Below, piece after piece: positions 1 through 11,500 of a stretch of DNA of 64,000 bases. Origin of the DNA: Phyllostachys edulis. Its lineage: Eukaryota; Streptophyta; Magnoliopsida; Poales; Poaceae. Position numbers and translations under genes: made by a program. The notes under the pieces were generated by a model that saw nothing but the letters and a program-made list of their open reading frames with translations, was not told where the DNA came from and made no database searches. The stretch is taken from positions 61,842,587-61,906,586 of the forward strand of contig CM070551.1 in NCBI GenBank assembly GCA_036346405.1, written 5' to 3'. Within the stretch, counting starts at the first letter, position 1; every line of letters starts with the position of its first letter.

Positions 1-760
1 TCCTCCGTGTCAAGTTGATTTACTTACTGTTGTAAACTTTAGGATATGGTTTAGGTAGTAACTAATCTCAATTTAGGTATTTTGATTACGAATATCGAAT
101 AGATGCTTAGCCGGGCTCTAGTTTTGCTAGATTTGGACCCTTGATGAAAATGGTGTATGAACTTGGGAGATTTTTAAATGTTGGACCAAAGGGGTTACCT
201 CTGTTAATTTGGTATAAAAATAAAAATGAAAAACTTAGTTTCTGACGTGGACGAGTTATATTATGAAATGATGAATGTGATAGATATATCTCGCACGTAG
301 ATAGGGGGTGATACTCACCTAGGTCGATTAAGGACCAAACGCTGGTGTATCCAAACTAAACCTAAGTGTACAACCATATGTGCTAGTTATGAGATAGCCT
401 TAGGTAATTAAGTTATTTAGGACTAGCCTTGCATGTTGCTAGGCTGGCCGCAGTAGTAGGTTTGCTCGAAGGGGCTCCCTTCACCGAGGCGTTTGGAACA
501 AAGCTTGCTAATACAATATTGTGATTTTTACTACGGGTAAGTTACTTACTTGAGTAAGATTGAGGAGGTCGACTGGGGGGGGGTGAATAGTCGTTTCAAA
601 AAATCTCTAATGCTAAAACTGATTTCTACTACGAAAGTAAAAGTCAATTCGGTTTTGCACAATTAGAACCTAAATATTCTATTTTCCCTTAAGTGCACCA
701 ACACATTAAGTCTAAGTCAAGGTTTGCAATTCTAGTTTGACATGCAATCAATTTAATTCT
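1..760. other. Unassigned flank left of the CACTA element
   Basis: No gene is recognisable: all six frames are short and lack known motifs. The composition is AT-rich and looks like old repeat DNA. Near 568-590 there is a GGTCGACT stretch, a run of nine G (575-583) and GTGAATAG. The copia-like LTRs beginning at 34135 and 41532 have the same layout close to their starts (GGCGACTAGA, a G-run, GTGAATAG). This flank may therefore be a distant LTR relative that the CACTA element inserted into. That is inference from one short block; I found no LTR ends here. Confidence 0.4.
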
Positions 761-780
761 AACTACTACAAAACAGGCTA

Positions 781-1187
781 TAGTAGACGGGCCATCACAG
801 ACGGTTTTTATGGAACCGCCTGTGTTGGGTCTGTCGGGATGAGGCATCGGCTCTGCCGGTTTATCACAGATAGTTTTGTTAAGAACCGTCTGTGATAGGC
901 ATATATCGTAGACGGTTCTATTCACAAACCGTCTGTGATAATCCAGCTAATCACAGACAATTGTCATTAGAAACTGTCTGTTAATTATCATAGATGGTTT
1001 GTAATTAGAACTGTCTGTGATTAGCTGGATTATCACAGACGGTTTGTGAATAGAACTGCTCAGGATATATCATGCACGGTTTGTGAATAGAACCGTCTGT
1101 GATATATCACAACGGTTCTTAATTAGAACCGCTCAGGATATCGAGATATCACGACGGTTCTAATTAGAAACCGTCTGTGATATCTCG
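781..1187. repeat. Left subterminal repeat cluster of the CACTA element
   Basis: Many copies of ATCACAGACGGTT and its complement AACCGTCTGTGAT are arranged head to head as hairpin units of about 35 nt. Several copies have decayed. Two 44-bp stretches, 915-958 and 1013-1056, are exact reverse complements of each other with a 54-bp loop. In this family such repeats are the binding sites of the element's own DNA-binding protein and help define the ends. Here the cluster runs almost into the TATA box of the transposase gene. Confidence 0.88.
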
Positions 1188-1656
1188 GCATTATATAAAT
1201 TGCACCGACACATCCTCTCGCCGCATTGCCGCCTCTCGCTTTGGAGCAACCCTGCCTCTGCCGCAACCCTACCGCTGCCTCTGTCGCAACCCTGCTGCTG
1301 GCTCCACTTATATCTACTCCTCCTCCCTCATGCGCCACTTCCCTGCCCTAGCTCCTCCCCCGCCAGCTTAGAGAGGAGAAGGTTGGACCTCCTGCCCCTA
1401 GCGCCTCCTCCACCCCGTTGCCTCCTCCCCCATTGCGCCACCTTCACCTTGCTGTGCCTCCACCCCCATTGCGCCACCTTAGAGGGGAGAAGGAATCATA
1501 TTTTCTTCATGAGCTCCGAGGGTAATGATCTATAACCCTTTATGTTTGCTATAAATTAATCGCTAATCAATTTAAGTATGTTTGGTAAATAGGAAGAGTA
1601 CGTACTTGCGGTATATTAATCTAATTTGACACTAATTTGTTACATGCGTAGCGTAG
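1188..1656 (+). promoter_or_regulatory. Promoter and GC-rich leader of the TNP2-like gene
   Basis: A TATA box (TATATAAAT, 1192-1200) follows directly after the last subterminal repeat. About 300 bp of C-rich, low-complexity sequence follows with imperfect short tandem repeats built on CCGCTGCCTCTGTCGCAACC. The first recognisable transposase codon is at 1657. The stretch 1530-1656 is AT-rich and could contain a leader intron, since TTACATGCGTAG precedes the ATG. Short frames in the C-rich part look like low-complexity artefacts. Confidence 0.6.
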
Positions 1657-4600
1657 ATGGACCAAAACTGGATGTACGGTGTGAACCGTGTGAGTCAAGA
1701 GTACATTAATGGCGTGGTTGCTTTTAGAAGAGCCGTCGAGCAGGATAGGTTGAAGAAGGGGATAAATTTTATGTACTATCCATGCATTGATTGCGGTATT
1801 CTAAAGATGTTTAACAACGTGGTGCAGATCAAAGCGCACTTGATTCGAAGGGGTTTCAAAAAAGGGTATACATGTTGGACCAGTCACGGTGAAGAGCAGA
1901 TTATGCTAGAAGTTAATAATGACAACATCGCCGAGGAAGTCAACGATTTGCCAGATGTGCACTGTGCTTTTGATGAGGATAGGTCGCACGATGACAATCT
2001 AGATCAGATGCTACGCGATGCAGAAGAGAACTACAGTGAGAGAGAGTTTTGTAAATTCGAGGGCTTAAGGGAGGACTCGGTTAGACCTTTGTTCCCTAGC
2101 TGCAAGTCGGAATACACAAGGTTGTCAACCGTGCTTGAACTTCTGAAATTGAAGGCAAGCAATGGTTGGTCCGATAAGAGTTTCACGGCGTTGTTAGGTC
2201 TCCTAGCGGACATTCTTCCGGAGGAAAACGTGTTGCCCAACACCACCTACCAAGAAAAGAAGGTTATTTGTCCATTAGGCATGGAAGTAGAAAAAATACA
2301 TGCATGTCCGAAGGATTGTATCCTCTACCGTAAAGAGTATGCAGACATGCATGTATGTCCCGTGTGCAAAGCATCCCGATACAAGCGTCAGAATACTACT
2401 AAGGTGAAGCAAGGACCTCCTGCTAAGATGTTGTGGTATCTTCCTGTGATCCCACGTTTGAAGCGTTTATTTGCGAACCCAAAGGAGGCAAGATTGCTAC
2501 GTTGGCACTCAAAGGAGCGTAAGAGAGATGAAAAGTTAAGACACCCTACTGATTCTGCCCAGTGGAGAAACTTCGATCGGAGCTTCGAAGAGTTCGGTGC
2601 GGAACCGAGGAACATAAGGTTAGGGTTGAGTACGGATGGAATGAATCTTTTCGGTAACACGAGCAAATGACATAGCACTGCCCGTGAATCTATGTATGTA
2701 CAACCTTCCTCCTTGGCTGTGTATGAAGCGGAAGTACATTTTGATGTCACTACTTATCCAAGGGCCGAAGCAACCTGGGAATGATATTGATGTGTACCTA
2801 GCACCATTGTTGGAAGATCTTGTGACACTGTGAAACGAAGGGGTACAGGTATGGGATGCGTACAAACGAGAGAACTTCACTATACGAGCCATGTTGTTCT
2901 GTACTATCAATGATTTTCCTATCCTTGGTAACCTGTCGGGCTTCAGTACAAAAGGAGCCAAAGCCTGTTCGCACTGTTTAGATGCTACGGAGGGTGTATG
3001 GCTGAACAACTCGCGCAAAACTATGTATATGCGTCACCGTAGGTTCCTTCCCAGGAGTCACCCATACCGCAAGATGAAGAAATAATTCGACGGAAATAAG
3101 GAGAACGGTTCAGCTCTAAGGGCTTTTAGAGGAACAGAGGTCTATGATATGGTTAAGGATATCAATGTTGTGCTTGGGAAGGGACGTAAATTAAGAACCC
3201 GTCAGAAGAACATCTGGAAGAAGCGGTCAATTTTTTGGGACTTGCCTTATTGGGAGCACTTAGAAGTTCGCCACTGCATCGACGTCATGCATGTAGAGAA
3301 GAATGTATGTGATAGCTTGATTGGTCTCTTACTGAACATTAGTGGCAAAACAAAGGATGGTGTTAACGCACGGCGTGACTTGGTTGATATGAACATAAGG
3401 ACCGAGTTAGCACCGAAAGAGACCGATACAGGACGAACGTACCTTCCCCCAGCTTGCTACACTCTGTCCAAGGCCGAGAGAAATGAATTGTGCCAAAGCT
3501 TGCATGGTGTGAAAGTCCCGTCTGGTTACTCCGCTAACATTAAGAAACTTGTTTCTATGCAAGATTTGAAATTAATTGGTATGAAGTCTCATGATTGTCA
3601 TGTGCTGATGACACAAATGCTTCTGTTGTAATTAGGAGTATCTTGCGAACAAGGTCCGAGTGGCAATCTTGAGGTCAGTGTTATTTCTTCAACTCAATTG
3701 CTCAGAAGGTCATCGATCCCTAAGGACTAGATGCTCTGCAGGCCGAGGTGGTGACGACTCTATGTCATCTTGAGATGTATTTCCCTCCTTCATTTTTTGA
3801 TATCATGGTCCATCTCATTGTTCACCTTGTGAAAGAGAGAAAGATATGTGGCCCTGTGTTCCTACGTCATATGTACCAGTTCGAGAGGTACATGGGAATT
3901 CTCAAGTCCTACGTACGGAATCGATCTCGATCGGAGGGCAGCATCATCGAAGGTTATGCAACCGAAGAGGTCATTGAGTTCTGCGTCAACTACATGCCTT
4001 AGGTGGAACCGATAGGTGTGCCTCTATCTCGCCATGAGGGGAGACTGGATGGTATCGGGACCATCGGAAGGAAATCAATTACTCCCGATCTGGATATGTA
4101 CGCTCAAGCCCATTTCATGGTCTTTCAACACATGACCCAAGTGTCCCCGTACATCGACGAGCATAAAGACATGGTACGCCAACAGAATCCAGACCGGTCG
4201 GAGGTTTGGATCACGAGAGAGCACAACCGTTGATTCAACGAATGGTTAAAGGTGCGAATCACTGGGAGGTCATCAAGTGATGATACGCTGCTATGGTTGG
4301 CACAAGGGCCACAATTTACAATTGTCACATGGCAAGGATACGACATAAATGGGTACACATTTTATACGGCAGCTCAGGATAGGAAGAGCACAGTCCAGGA
4401 CAGCGGTGTCCGCATTGATGCATTCAGTACCGATGGGCTGAGGAGCTCCTACTATGGGTAAATAGAGGAGATATGGTTGCTCGACTGCGTGCTTTTCAAG
4501 ATCCCCCTATTTCGGTGCCGTTGGGTCCATCTCCCACAAGTGAAGGTCGACAAGTACCGCGTCACTACTGTGGACCTCGAAAGTGTCGGATATAAAGATG

Positions 4601-4848
4601 AACTATTCGTACTGGCTAACCAAGTTGTTCAAGTCTTCTATGTAACCGACCCGGCAAATAAGAAGCGCCACGTAGTTCTTCATGGAAAAAGGAGGATTGT
4701 CGGAGTTGAGAATGTAGTGGACAAGGAAGAATACAATCAATTTGACGAGTTGCCTCCTTTCGGAAATGGCATCAGGCTCGAGGAAGAACCCAGTGAGGAA
4801 GCTAGCTATATGCGCGTCGATCATCATGAAGGGCTATATTTTAATTAA
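1657..4848 (+). pseudogene. TNP2-like CACTA transposase, broken by stops and frameshifts
   Basis: The gene would encode the DDE-type transposase that acts on the element's ends. The first 90 codons match the Transposase-associated domain layout: EYINGVVAFRRA, YPCIDCG, then HLIRRGFKKGY and CWTSHGE. The TNP2 part shows CPKDCILYRKEY, CPVCKASRYK, WYLPVIPRLKRLF, LRHPTDSAQWRNFD and LSTDGMNLFG; further on come CSHCLDATEG and CIDVMHVEKNVC (about 3278-3313). A DUF4218-like part (3748-4002; LEMYFPPSFFDIMVHL, YMGILKSYVRN, GSIIEGYATEE) and a DUF4216-like part (4477-4848; GKRRIVGVENVV, EEYNQFDELPPF) follow. Breaks include a frameshift near 2660, an in-frame TGA near 2833, stops at 3083, 3629 and 4000, and others. 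Start chosen at 1657 because the domain begins there. The family assignment is firm; function is lost. Confidence 0.9.
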
Positions 4849-5187
4849 GAATTTACTCCATTGTAATTAATTTATTCCATAACATCATGTGTTATGGACT
4901 TGTAATCTCTCATAATTTTGATGTCAACGTGAAATTGTCATGTGTTAATGTGTTATGGACTTTTGATCTTCGATATTGATGTCAATGTGGACGTTCATGG
5001 CAATTTTGGAGTATCAAAATTGGTTTCACTTGATTTGGAATTGAGTTGAATTAGATATGAATTTTTGAAGTGAAATGTGTTATGAACTTGTCACCAGGTT
5101 CATATGACAATCACTTGTCACCAGGTTATGAATTTTTGAAGTCAAATGTGTTATGACAATCACTTGTCACTAGGTTTTGTCAGCAGG
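4849..5187. other. Spacer between the two CACTA genes with a local duplication
   Basis: AT-rich, no gene. A block of about 45-50 bp containing TATGAATTTTTGAAG, AAATGTGTTATGA and CTTGTCACCAGG occurs twice, at about 5056-5100 and 5127-5177. It is an imperfect tandem duplication immediately before the internal hairpin cluster. The 3' end of the transposase transcript should lie here, but no clear polyadenylation signal stands out. Confidence 0.5.
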
Positions 5188-5390
5188 ATCACAGACGATT
5201 CTAGTATAGAACCGTCAGTGGTAACGAATCACAGACGGTTCTTATTAAGAACCGTTTGTGATACGTCCCATATCACAGACAGTTTCATAATAGAACCGTT
5301 TGTGATATGGGTCGTATCATAGACGGTTCTTTTTAAGAACCGTCTGTGATTCCTTATCACAGACGGTTCTGTAAGAGAACCATCTGTGAT
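5188..5390. repeat. Internal cluster of five CACAGACGGTT hairpin units
   Basis: Five inverted units of 35 bp lie at 5188-5222, 5228-5262, 5272-5306, 5316-5350 and 5356-5390, with start-to-start spacing of 40, 44, 44 and 40 bp. Each reads roughly ATCACAGACGGTT, a loop of several bases, then AACCGTCTGTGAT. They are the same repeats as at the element ends, but sit between the two genes, six bases before a TATA-like TTTTATAAGG. No terminal CACTA motif accompanies them, so they do not look like the end of a second element. Confidence 0.9.
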
Positions 5391-5860
5391 AGCCTTTTTA
5401 TAAGGAGGGAACTGCTAGGGTTTTTGCTCTTGCTCGTCACTTCCACTACTCCCGCACCCCTTAAGCTCTCGCGCGCTCGTTCGCCTTCTCTAGGGCTCGC
5501 CGCCTCCCTGCTCCGACTCCAGCCCGACGACTGGTCGCCTCCCTGCTCTGACTCCAGCCCGACGACTGGCCGCCTCCCTGCTCCGACTCCAGCCTGACGA
5601 CCGACCGCCTCCCTCCTCCGACGCGCGGCCTCCTTCGACTCCAGCCCAACGAGTGGCCGCCTCCCTCCTCCGACTCCAGCCCGACTCCACTACACATCGC
5701 CATCCTCCTCTCTGGCCTGTAACCGGCTCCCTCCTCGCGTCGGCTCCAGCGCCTCCTCCAGTACTCCCTCGCGCCTCCTGTGGTATACCACTCTACTCCC
5801 TCTATCCCGCTCCCTCCCTTGCTCTGTGAGTATTGTTGCTTATCTCACTTTGTCCCTTTG
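5391..5860 (+). promoter_or_regulatory. Promoter-like region and minisatellite leader of the second CACTA gene
   Basis: TTTTATAAGG at about 5396-5405 looks like a TATA box directly after the hairpin cluster. It is followed by GCTAGGGTTTTTGC and a GC-rich leader. From about 5505 to 5690 a unit of about 36 bp built on CTCCCTGCTCCGACTCCAGC recurs roughly five times in slightly changed form. The layout (hairpin repeats, TATA, GC-rich leader) mirrors that of the first gene at 800-1500, which suggests a second promoter. Whether this leader is spliced to the coding region from 7233 is inferred. Confidence 0.55.
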
Positions 5861-7226
5861 CATTTGTGCTGTGCTAGAGAATTTTTCATTATGTGATTGT
5901 TAATCTTTAGTACAGAGAGAGAAATTGCAAAGTGGTGGGTTCTATTAATAGCTCAATGATGATTGTTGCCATATTATGAGATTGAATAGTTAACTAGAAT
6001 TAGACTTGAGCTTATTTAGAATTGCTTATTTTTGTTATTTTATTACTGTCAGATTAGCTCCTTTCTCAGTCTCTTTGTCTATTGGTGTATTTCTATTGTG
6101 CACTGAAATATTGCTTCTGCTCTATTTTCGGTTTGTATGAACTGCAAGCATTTTTTTGAGCTCAAAGTCTAATTTGGAGTTATCATATTCAATTGGTGAA
6201 GAATTTTGGCATAATGGTTGAGATGGCAAAGACTATGTCTTTTGCAACTAGCCTAATGAGAGCAATCGAACAAATTAAAAATCTGAGCTCTATGCTAATT
6301 TTTGATGTTCTCATGATGTTTGTGTTAACCATTTTATTCTCTTTAGATGACTTGGGAGAATTACATGAGTACATGTTGTTTTGGTCATTTAAATTCTTTA
6401 GGAATTATGCTTTAATGCTAGTTAATTTTTTTCGGATTAATTCTGAAATCTTGCTAAAACTGCATTTTTTACAACAATCCAGAAAGAAAGTTTTACTTGA
6501 TTCTATTTTGTTTCTATGTCTTCATGAAAGGCTAGTCTTCTGTACATAAAGCATTAAACCTTTGCTTAGCATTTCCTTAGAGAAGCTGGTGGATTAAGGA
6601 GTGTTAGGAGTGTTAGAATAGGAGCTAACTCAATGCCTGAATTCAGCTAGCTAGCTCGCTCCTTGGGCCTTCATCCTAAACGTTCGGTGAAACCTGACCT
6701 TTACTTGTTGATCTCGACACACTTGAGTGTACCTTTGCTTCATGTCAATCCTCCATGGCATGAAGAAAATGGTACACTCTAGTGTGTCGGGCTCGATGAA
6801 GTAGGCTCGGGCAAAGATAGGCTCGGGCAAAAGATTCGTATCACTAGTTTCTATCTATACAAAGATCACAAGAGATTGTTATACATGTGGTTGTTATGTC
6901 AGTCTAGTTAAGCTTTGGATAGAGCTCAAAATCTGAATTTTAGTGTTCTTATCCAATTTATTCATATACATGTGGTACATGTTTTGCATTTCAATCAATT
7001 TAAATGACTTGAATGATTTACATTTGATTATGTTAATTTGGTCATTTAAATACCGTTGGATTAATGTTTTATTGTTTCATATTTATGCTGGAATTAATTA
7101 TGATTATTTGCTAATATTGCACATGTTGAGCATATTATTCAGTTTAAATGACATGGAGATACTTCATATGTATATGACACTTGCAATCCATTTTATTGCA
7201 TATGTAACTTATATAGATAGCGAGTA
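5861..7226. other. AT-rich stretch, possible leader intron, with a strong hairpin
   Basis: No domain-bearing frame is visible; the one long frame (6193-6549) is hydrophobic and AT-driven. It may be the intron between the GC-rich leader and the coding region at 7233. A hairpin stands out: arms 6715-6733 and 6771-6789 match at 18 of 19 positions (CGACACACTTGAGTGTACC against its complement), and inside them CTTCATG pairs with CATGAAG. Two segments (about 6290-6420 and 6940-7060) share the order TTTGATGTTCTC or similar, TTGGTCATTTAAAT and TTTAGGAATTAT-like text, suggesting an old internal duplication. Confidence 0.4.
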
Positions 7227-7232
7227 AGCGAG

Positions 7233-8480
7233 GTGGCAGAGGCACCGTCGTCGATGCCGTCACCGATAGCGCAGATGGCAGAGGCATCGTCTTCGCCGTC
7301 GGCACCGACGAGGCCGCTATCACCGACGCCGCCTAATGCGTCATGCTGCCCGTCGACGATAATGACACGGAAGCGAGATGGCAGAGGAAGATCGCAAATG
7401 CTTGTGGGCCGACTGGTCATCACAGAGGTCAGTGACTTTGGGGTCCCTCTGAGTCCCAAGAGATCAGCGGCGAGATTCTGGACCATCTGCGGGATAATTG
7501 CAAGGGAACGGGTCCCAATCACCACACCAAGGTGGAAGGATCTGACGAAAGAAGCGAGAGACACACTGTGGACAGAACTTTCAAGCAAGTTCACTATCCC
7601 AGAAGTAGACATGGCACGCGTGCAACGGATGGCGATGCTCATGATGGATAAATCGTGGAGGACCTTCAAGAGCATTCTTGTCACGAAGTACGTGAACACG
7701 GGTCAAACGCCCTTCGCAGTATGGATTCTTGACGCGAGAAGCATGGCACGCCTTTGTGGCTATGAAGACGATGGCCAAATTTAAGGAGAAAAGTGCGGCG
7801 CACAAAGCTCTCTAGACACGAAACACTCACCCGCACAGACTCGGCACCGCTGGGTACGCGGGTAAATACGAGGAATGGGCGACGGCAGAAGACAACGCGT
7901 TTCTTGATGTCACAGACCCGCGATCCCTAAGCTGGTTAAAAGCGAGGGCAAAAGTCTCGTCTTCGGGCAGCATCTCTTTCACAAACCCGGCAGACCAGGA
8001 AGTGTCCCAACGTGTGGTAAATATGTCAAACTACCTAGTTGTTCATAAGTCTATAACTTCATAGTGTCTATAATAACATGATGACCTCTTGCAGCATGAA
8101 TTGACTGCCCAAGCTTCCGAAGGCTCCTTCCAAGTAGACAGGGAGAAGGATATACTATCTACGGCCCTGGGAAACAAGGAGCACCTGGGTCGCACGCGAG
8201 ACCTTGGGGTTAACGTACCTTGGAGTCATGGATTCGCAGACGACTACTGCACGTATAGGAGTAAGAAGAGATCCAAGGCCGAGCACGATGACCGGTTGGT
8301 ACAGAGGATTACTGCAAAATTTGAAGGAAAGCTAGCAGCATTTCAGGATCAAATGAAACAACTTCGAGCGATCATAAGCCGCCTCGTTAATTTGGGAGCC
8401 GCCCCGCCGACATCGAGTAGCGTCGTGTCCGCGATAATCCTGAACATGATGACATCCAATTATCGATAGACAACATCAAG
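7233..8480 (+). pseudogene. N-terminal part of the second CACTA gene (Ptta/En/Spm-type), broken
   Basis: The reading frame opens at 7233 and contains VPLSPKRSAARFWTICG, RERVPITTPRWKDL and DKSWRTFKSILVTKYV, the hallmark of the plant Ptta/En/Spm transposase family (PF03004-like). A frameshift lies near 7715-7730: beyond it the sequence AWHAFVAMKTMAKFKEKSA continues in another frame, followed by a TAG near 7812 and then KYEEWATAEDNAFLDVTDP. An intron fits 8017-8094 (GTAAAT to GCAG), joining SQRV to HELTAQASEGSFQVDREKD. The end of this part contains a lysine- and arginine-rich segment and a probable short coiled coil (FEGKLAAFQDQMKQLRAII). A second intron probably runs from about 8481 to 8553 (GTAATG to TTGTAG). 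In the family such proteins bind element DNA or act as accessory factors; here it is a relic. Confidence 0.82.
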
Positions 8481-8553
8481 GTAATGTACATCTATGGAAT
8501 GCACCAAAGATAGACCTATAGGACGCCTTAGCTAATTGCATATCGTTTTGTAG

Positions 8554-11500
8554 GGGTCGACGCCCTGCAAGCTCCAAGTGAGGATGGATGGGTCCCTTTC
8601 TATTGAGGTCACAAGGGGATGGTGTATCCATACTAGGAAGAGGCAAGCAATCTTGACACGGTGCCGGTTGCGCAGGTTACGCCAGGTCGAGGTGGATATG
8701 GTACATGGCAATTTCATGGCCGTCCGTCAAGATTTGCCCGAACGAAGAAATCGAAACACTAGGGGATGCCGTGCACACTTTTATCCAAAGGCCCAAGAAG
8801 GACATCGCTCGACCCAAAGAAGGCCGTGATCTAGACACCGACCATTCCTCTCCAACGGACCTCGATGACTCCACCTCATGTTTCGCCTCGAAGGCCACCT
8901 CATCGGTTCCCGTGAAGAAGACGCCAAGGAACAACAAAAGCGTCTTTGCCGTAGACGCTTCCCGAGTCGCCTCATGGAAGACGCGCCAATTGTTAAGACC
9001 AAATCAAAATCAATGAACATTAAGGTGCCTCCCAAGTCCGGGAAGCCCGGGACATCCGGGAATTACTCCATCGGGAAACCGTTGTGCTCCGACACAGTAT
9101 TACTCCATGTTGGATATGCTTGTCAGGCTTTGCATGCCTGGTACATGCAGAAGACCAAAAAGAAGGGGTGCGATACTGGAATCACCGTCGCATACAAGGA
9201 TGAGCATTTCTTCAACGGGGTGGGCAACTTCGTTGTGGGCTTCAACGACTTATGTCTATTCAACCTCGTTGGCCTCGACGCCTCGCTTCTATGATGTTGG
9301 ACACTGTAAGTGTGTACAATCAAGTTCTGCATTCACATAATACCGATAATTGTCACAACTCATTTCTTGTGTACAGATACATGTGGAAAAATATCCAGGA
9401 ATGGAATGAATCGGTGGGTTTCCTCAACCCACACATGGTATCTTTGCAAACCATCCAAGCAGACCCGTCCTTCGTCGAGAAATACATAGCGGCAAAGATT
9501 AGCCGTCGATGCACAAGAAGTACATAGTGGTGCCTTGCAACGAGGGGTAAGTGTCACTACTTGCTATACAAATTTCATTTGTACTTTATACGCAGCACGA
9601 ACTTAGGTTTAATGACTATAGCGACATACATGAGTAGGTACCACTAGGTCCTTTTAGTCATTATACCAAAGAAGAACCATGTGATATACCTTGATTCCCT
9701 AATCCGCAACGACCACAAATTCAGCATTCTGAAAGGAGTACTCGAGAGGTATACTCATTTCCTCCATACATAACTCTATTGTAGTCTTCATTTGTCGGAC
9801 CCGGATTCTGAGAATCCAAATCCTCTGTGAAAACACTGTGCTATTCCCTGGATCAGTAGATAGCACTCACAGGTACATTGTTGAATCAACCATACAAGTC
9901 GTGAAACAAAACAAATATATTACAACACAGGGTAACATAGACCTCGTCGGGTCAAGTTTTTACAAAAGGGCCGCACAAGGCCAACTAGAATACATTACAA
10001 AAGGACGACAATATCTACAGTGGAAGCAAAAGGGGAGGTAGGGCTTATCTCACATAGGCAAGCGACTGGGGTGACCTGTGTACGACGGATATTAACCAAG
10101 GACTGGATAATATCGGTTGTACGCGGGTACTAGCGAGTCTACTTAGACTGGGCGAGACCTAAACTACAGAACTAATCTACTCCTCGTCATATTCTTGTCC
10201 ATCATCTTCTGGTCCATCGTAGTAGGCGTAGTCTCCTTCATCTTCATTATCTAGAGGGTTGGGGAGAGAAGCAAGAATGAGCACTACTACCGTGCTCGCG
10301 AGCCAATACACAATGCAATAGTATACATGCAAGGTTTAGCAAGGATGGCTCGGTTCTTTTATTTGTGAAAGCAAGTTTTGCAATATTATAATTACAAAGC
10401 CTAAGACTTAGCATTTTTAACAAATTTGTAATTTTGATAAAGAGAGTAATGTGCAATAATTATTTTAGTAGAGGTTCCATCCGGTGGAAACTCTACCAAT
10501 GCATCCTTTCAATTGGAGCTGCCTCCAAAGACCACACCCGCTGAGCTCGACGACTCAGGAGAAATCCAAAACAGGGCTAGGTGAGCCCTTCCACCATTTT
10601 CCATTCCACCCACATAGCTTTTGAAATAGAACTAACTCAAGTTATGATCCCCATGTCCGCCTTTGACCGTAGGCACGGCTGTTTAAACAGTTTTAGACTC
10701 TGCAGAGGTTATACACTTTACCCACAAGAGATAGTCATACCCGTTACCCCACATGATTCCGTAGTCATGTAGTTGGGCGACCGTCACAGTAACCTTTCAA
10801 ACTACCTTGCCCTTTCCGCTATCTCACCCATATGGGGTTGCGCCGATACGTTCACGAGGGATGTTGTACCCGCAGTGTGTGGCATAGTTGGACTACCCAC
10901 GACGTTGGCAACTTCACCGAGTATTGGTGTCCCCGTCAAGCTGGATGTACCGCAAGCTTGCGCGTGCCATTACTCCACCAGTGAGACACATCCAGGGTTT
11001 AATAATTTTACTAAGCCAAGTTGCACTTTGCAGACTTGTGGTCGTACTTGTTTAACACGGGAGGTCGTGACAAGATTAAGTCCTTAGGGTTATCTGGGCG
11101 GTTCATTCCACAATCCAACCAACCTTGTGCTCCCCGAGCACCCACCGCCTCACCATCCGCCCAGATAGAACTAGCAATAGGGTTTTGAGGAGTAAACCAA
11201 ATTATTTTCCACACCTTTTAGTCAATGGTCTACCAATGACTACCCAAAACATTTTATGTTTGAAGAAATGATGATTTGGGGTATTTAATACCCCGGTACT
11301 TGAGCAAGGCTAGCATGTCGCTCAAGTACACCCCTATAACTAGTATTACCATATAATTACTAGGGTGACAAGGATTAATGGATTCAAATTATCAAGGATG
11401 GCATATTAATTAATTAATCAACAAGCGGGTATTCTACTACCTTAAGCTTTAACATACAGTTGATAAAGAAATAAAGCATGAAATTTTTGCTAATTTAAAC

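Noticed and set aside
6193..6549. 118-codon hydrophobic frame in the CACTA spacer
   Set aside because: AT-rich sequence gives Phe/Leu/Met-rich frames by chance; no motif, and it lies in a probable intron.
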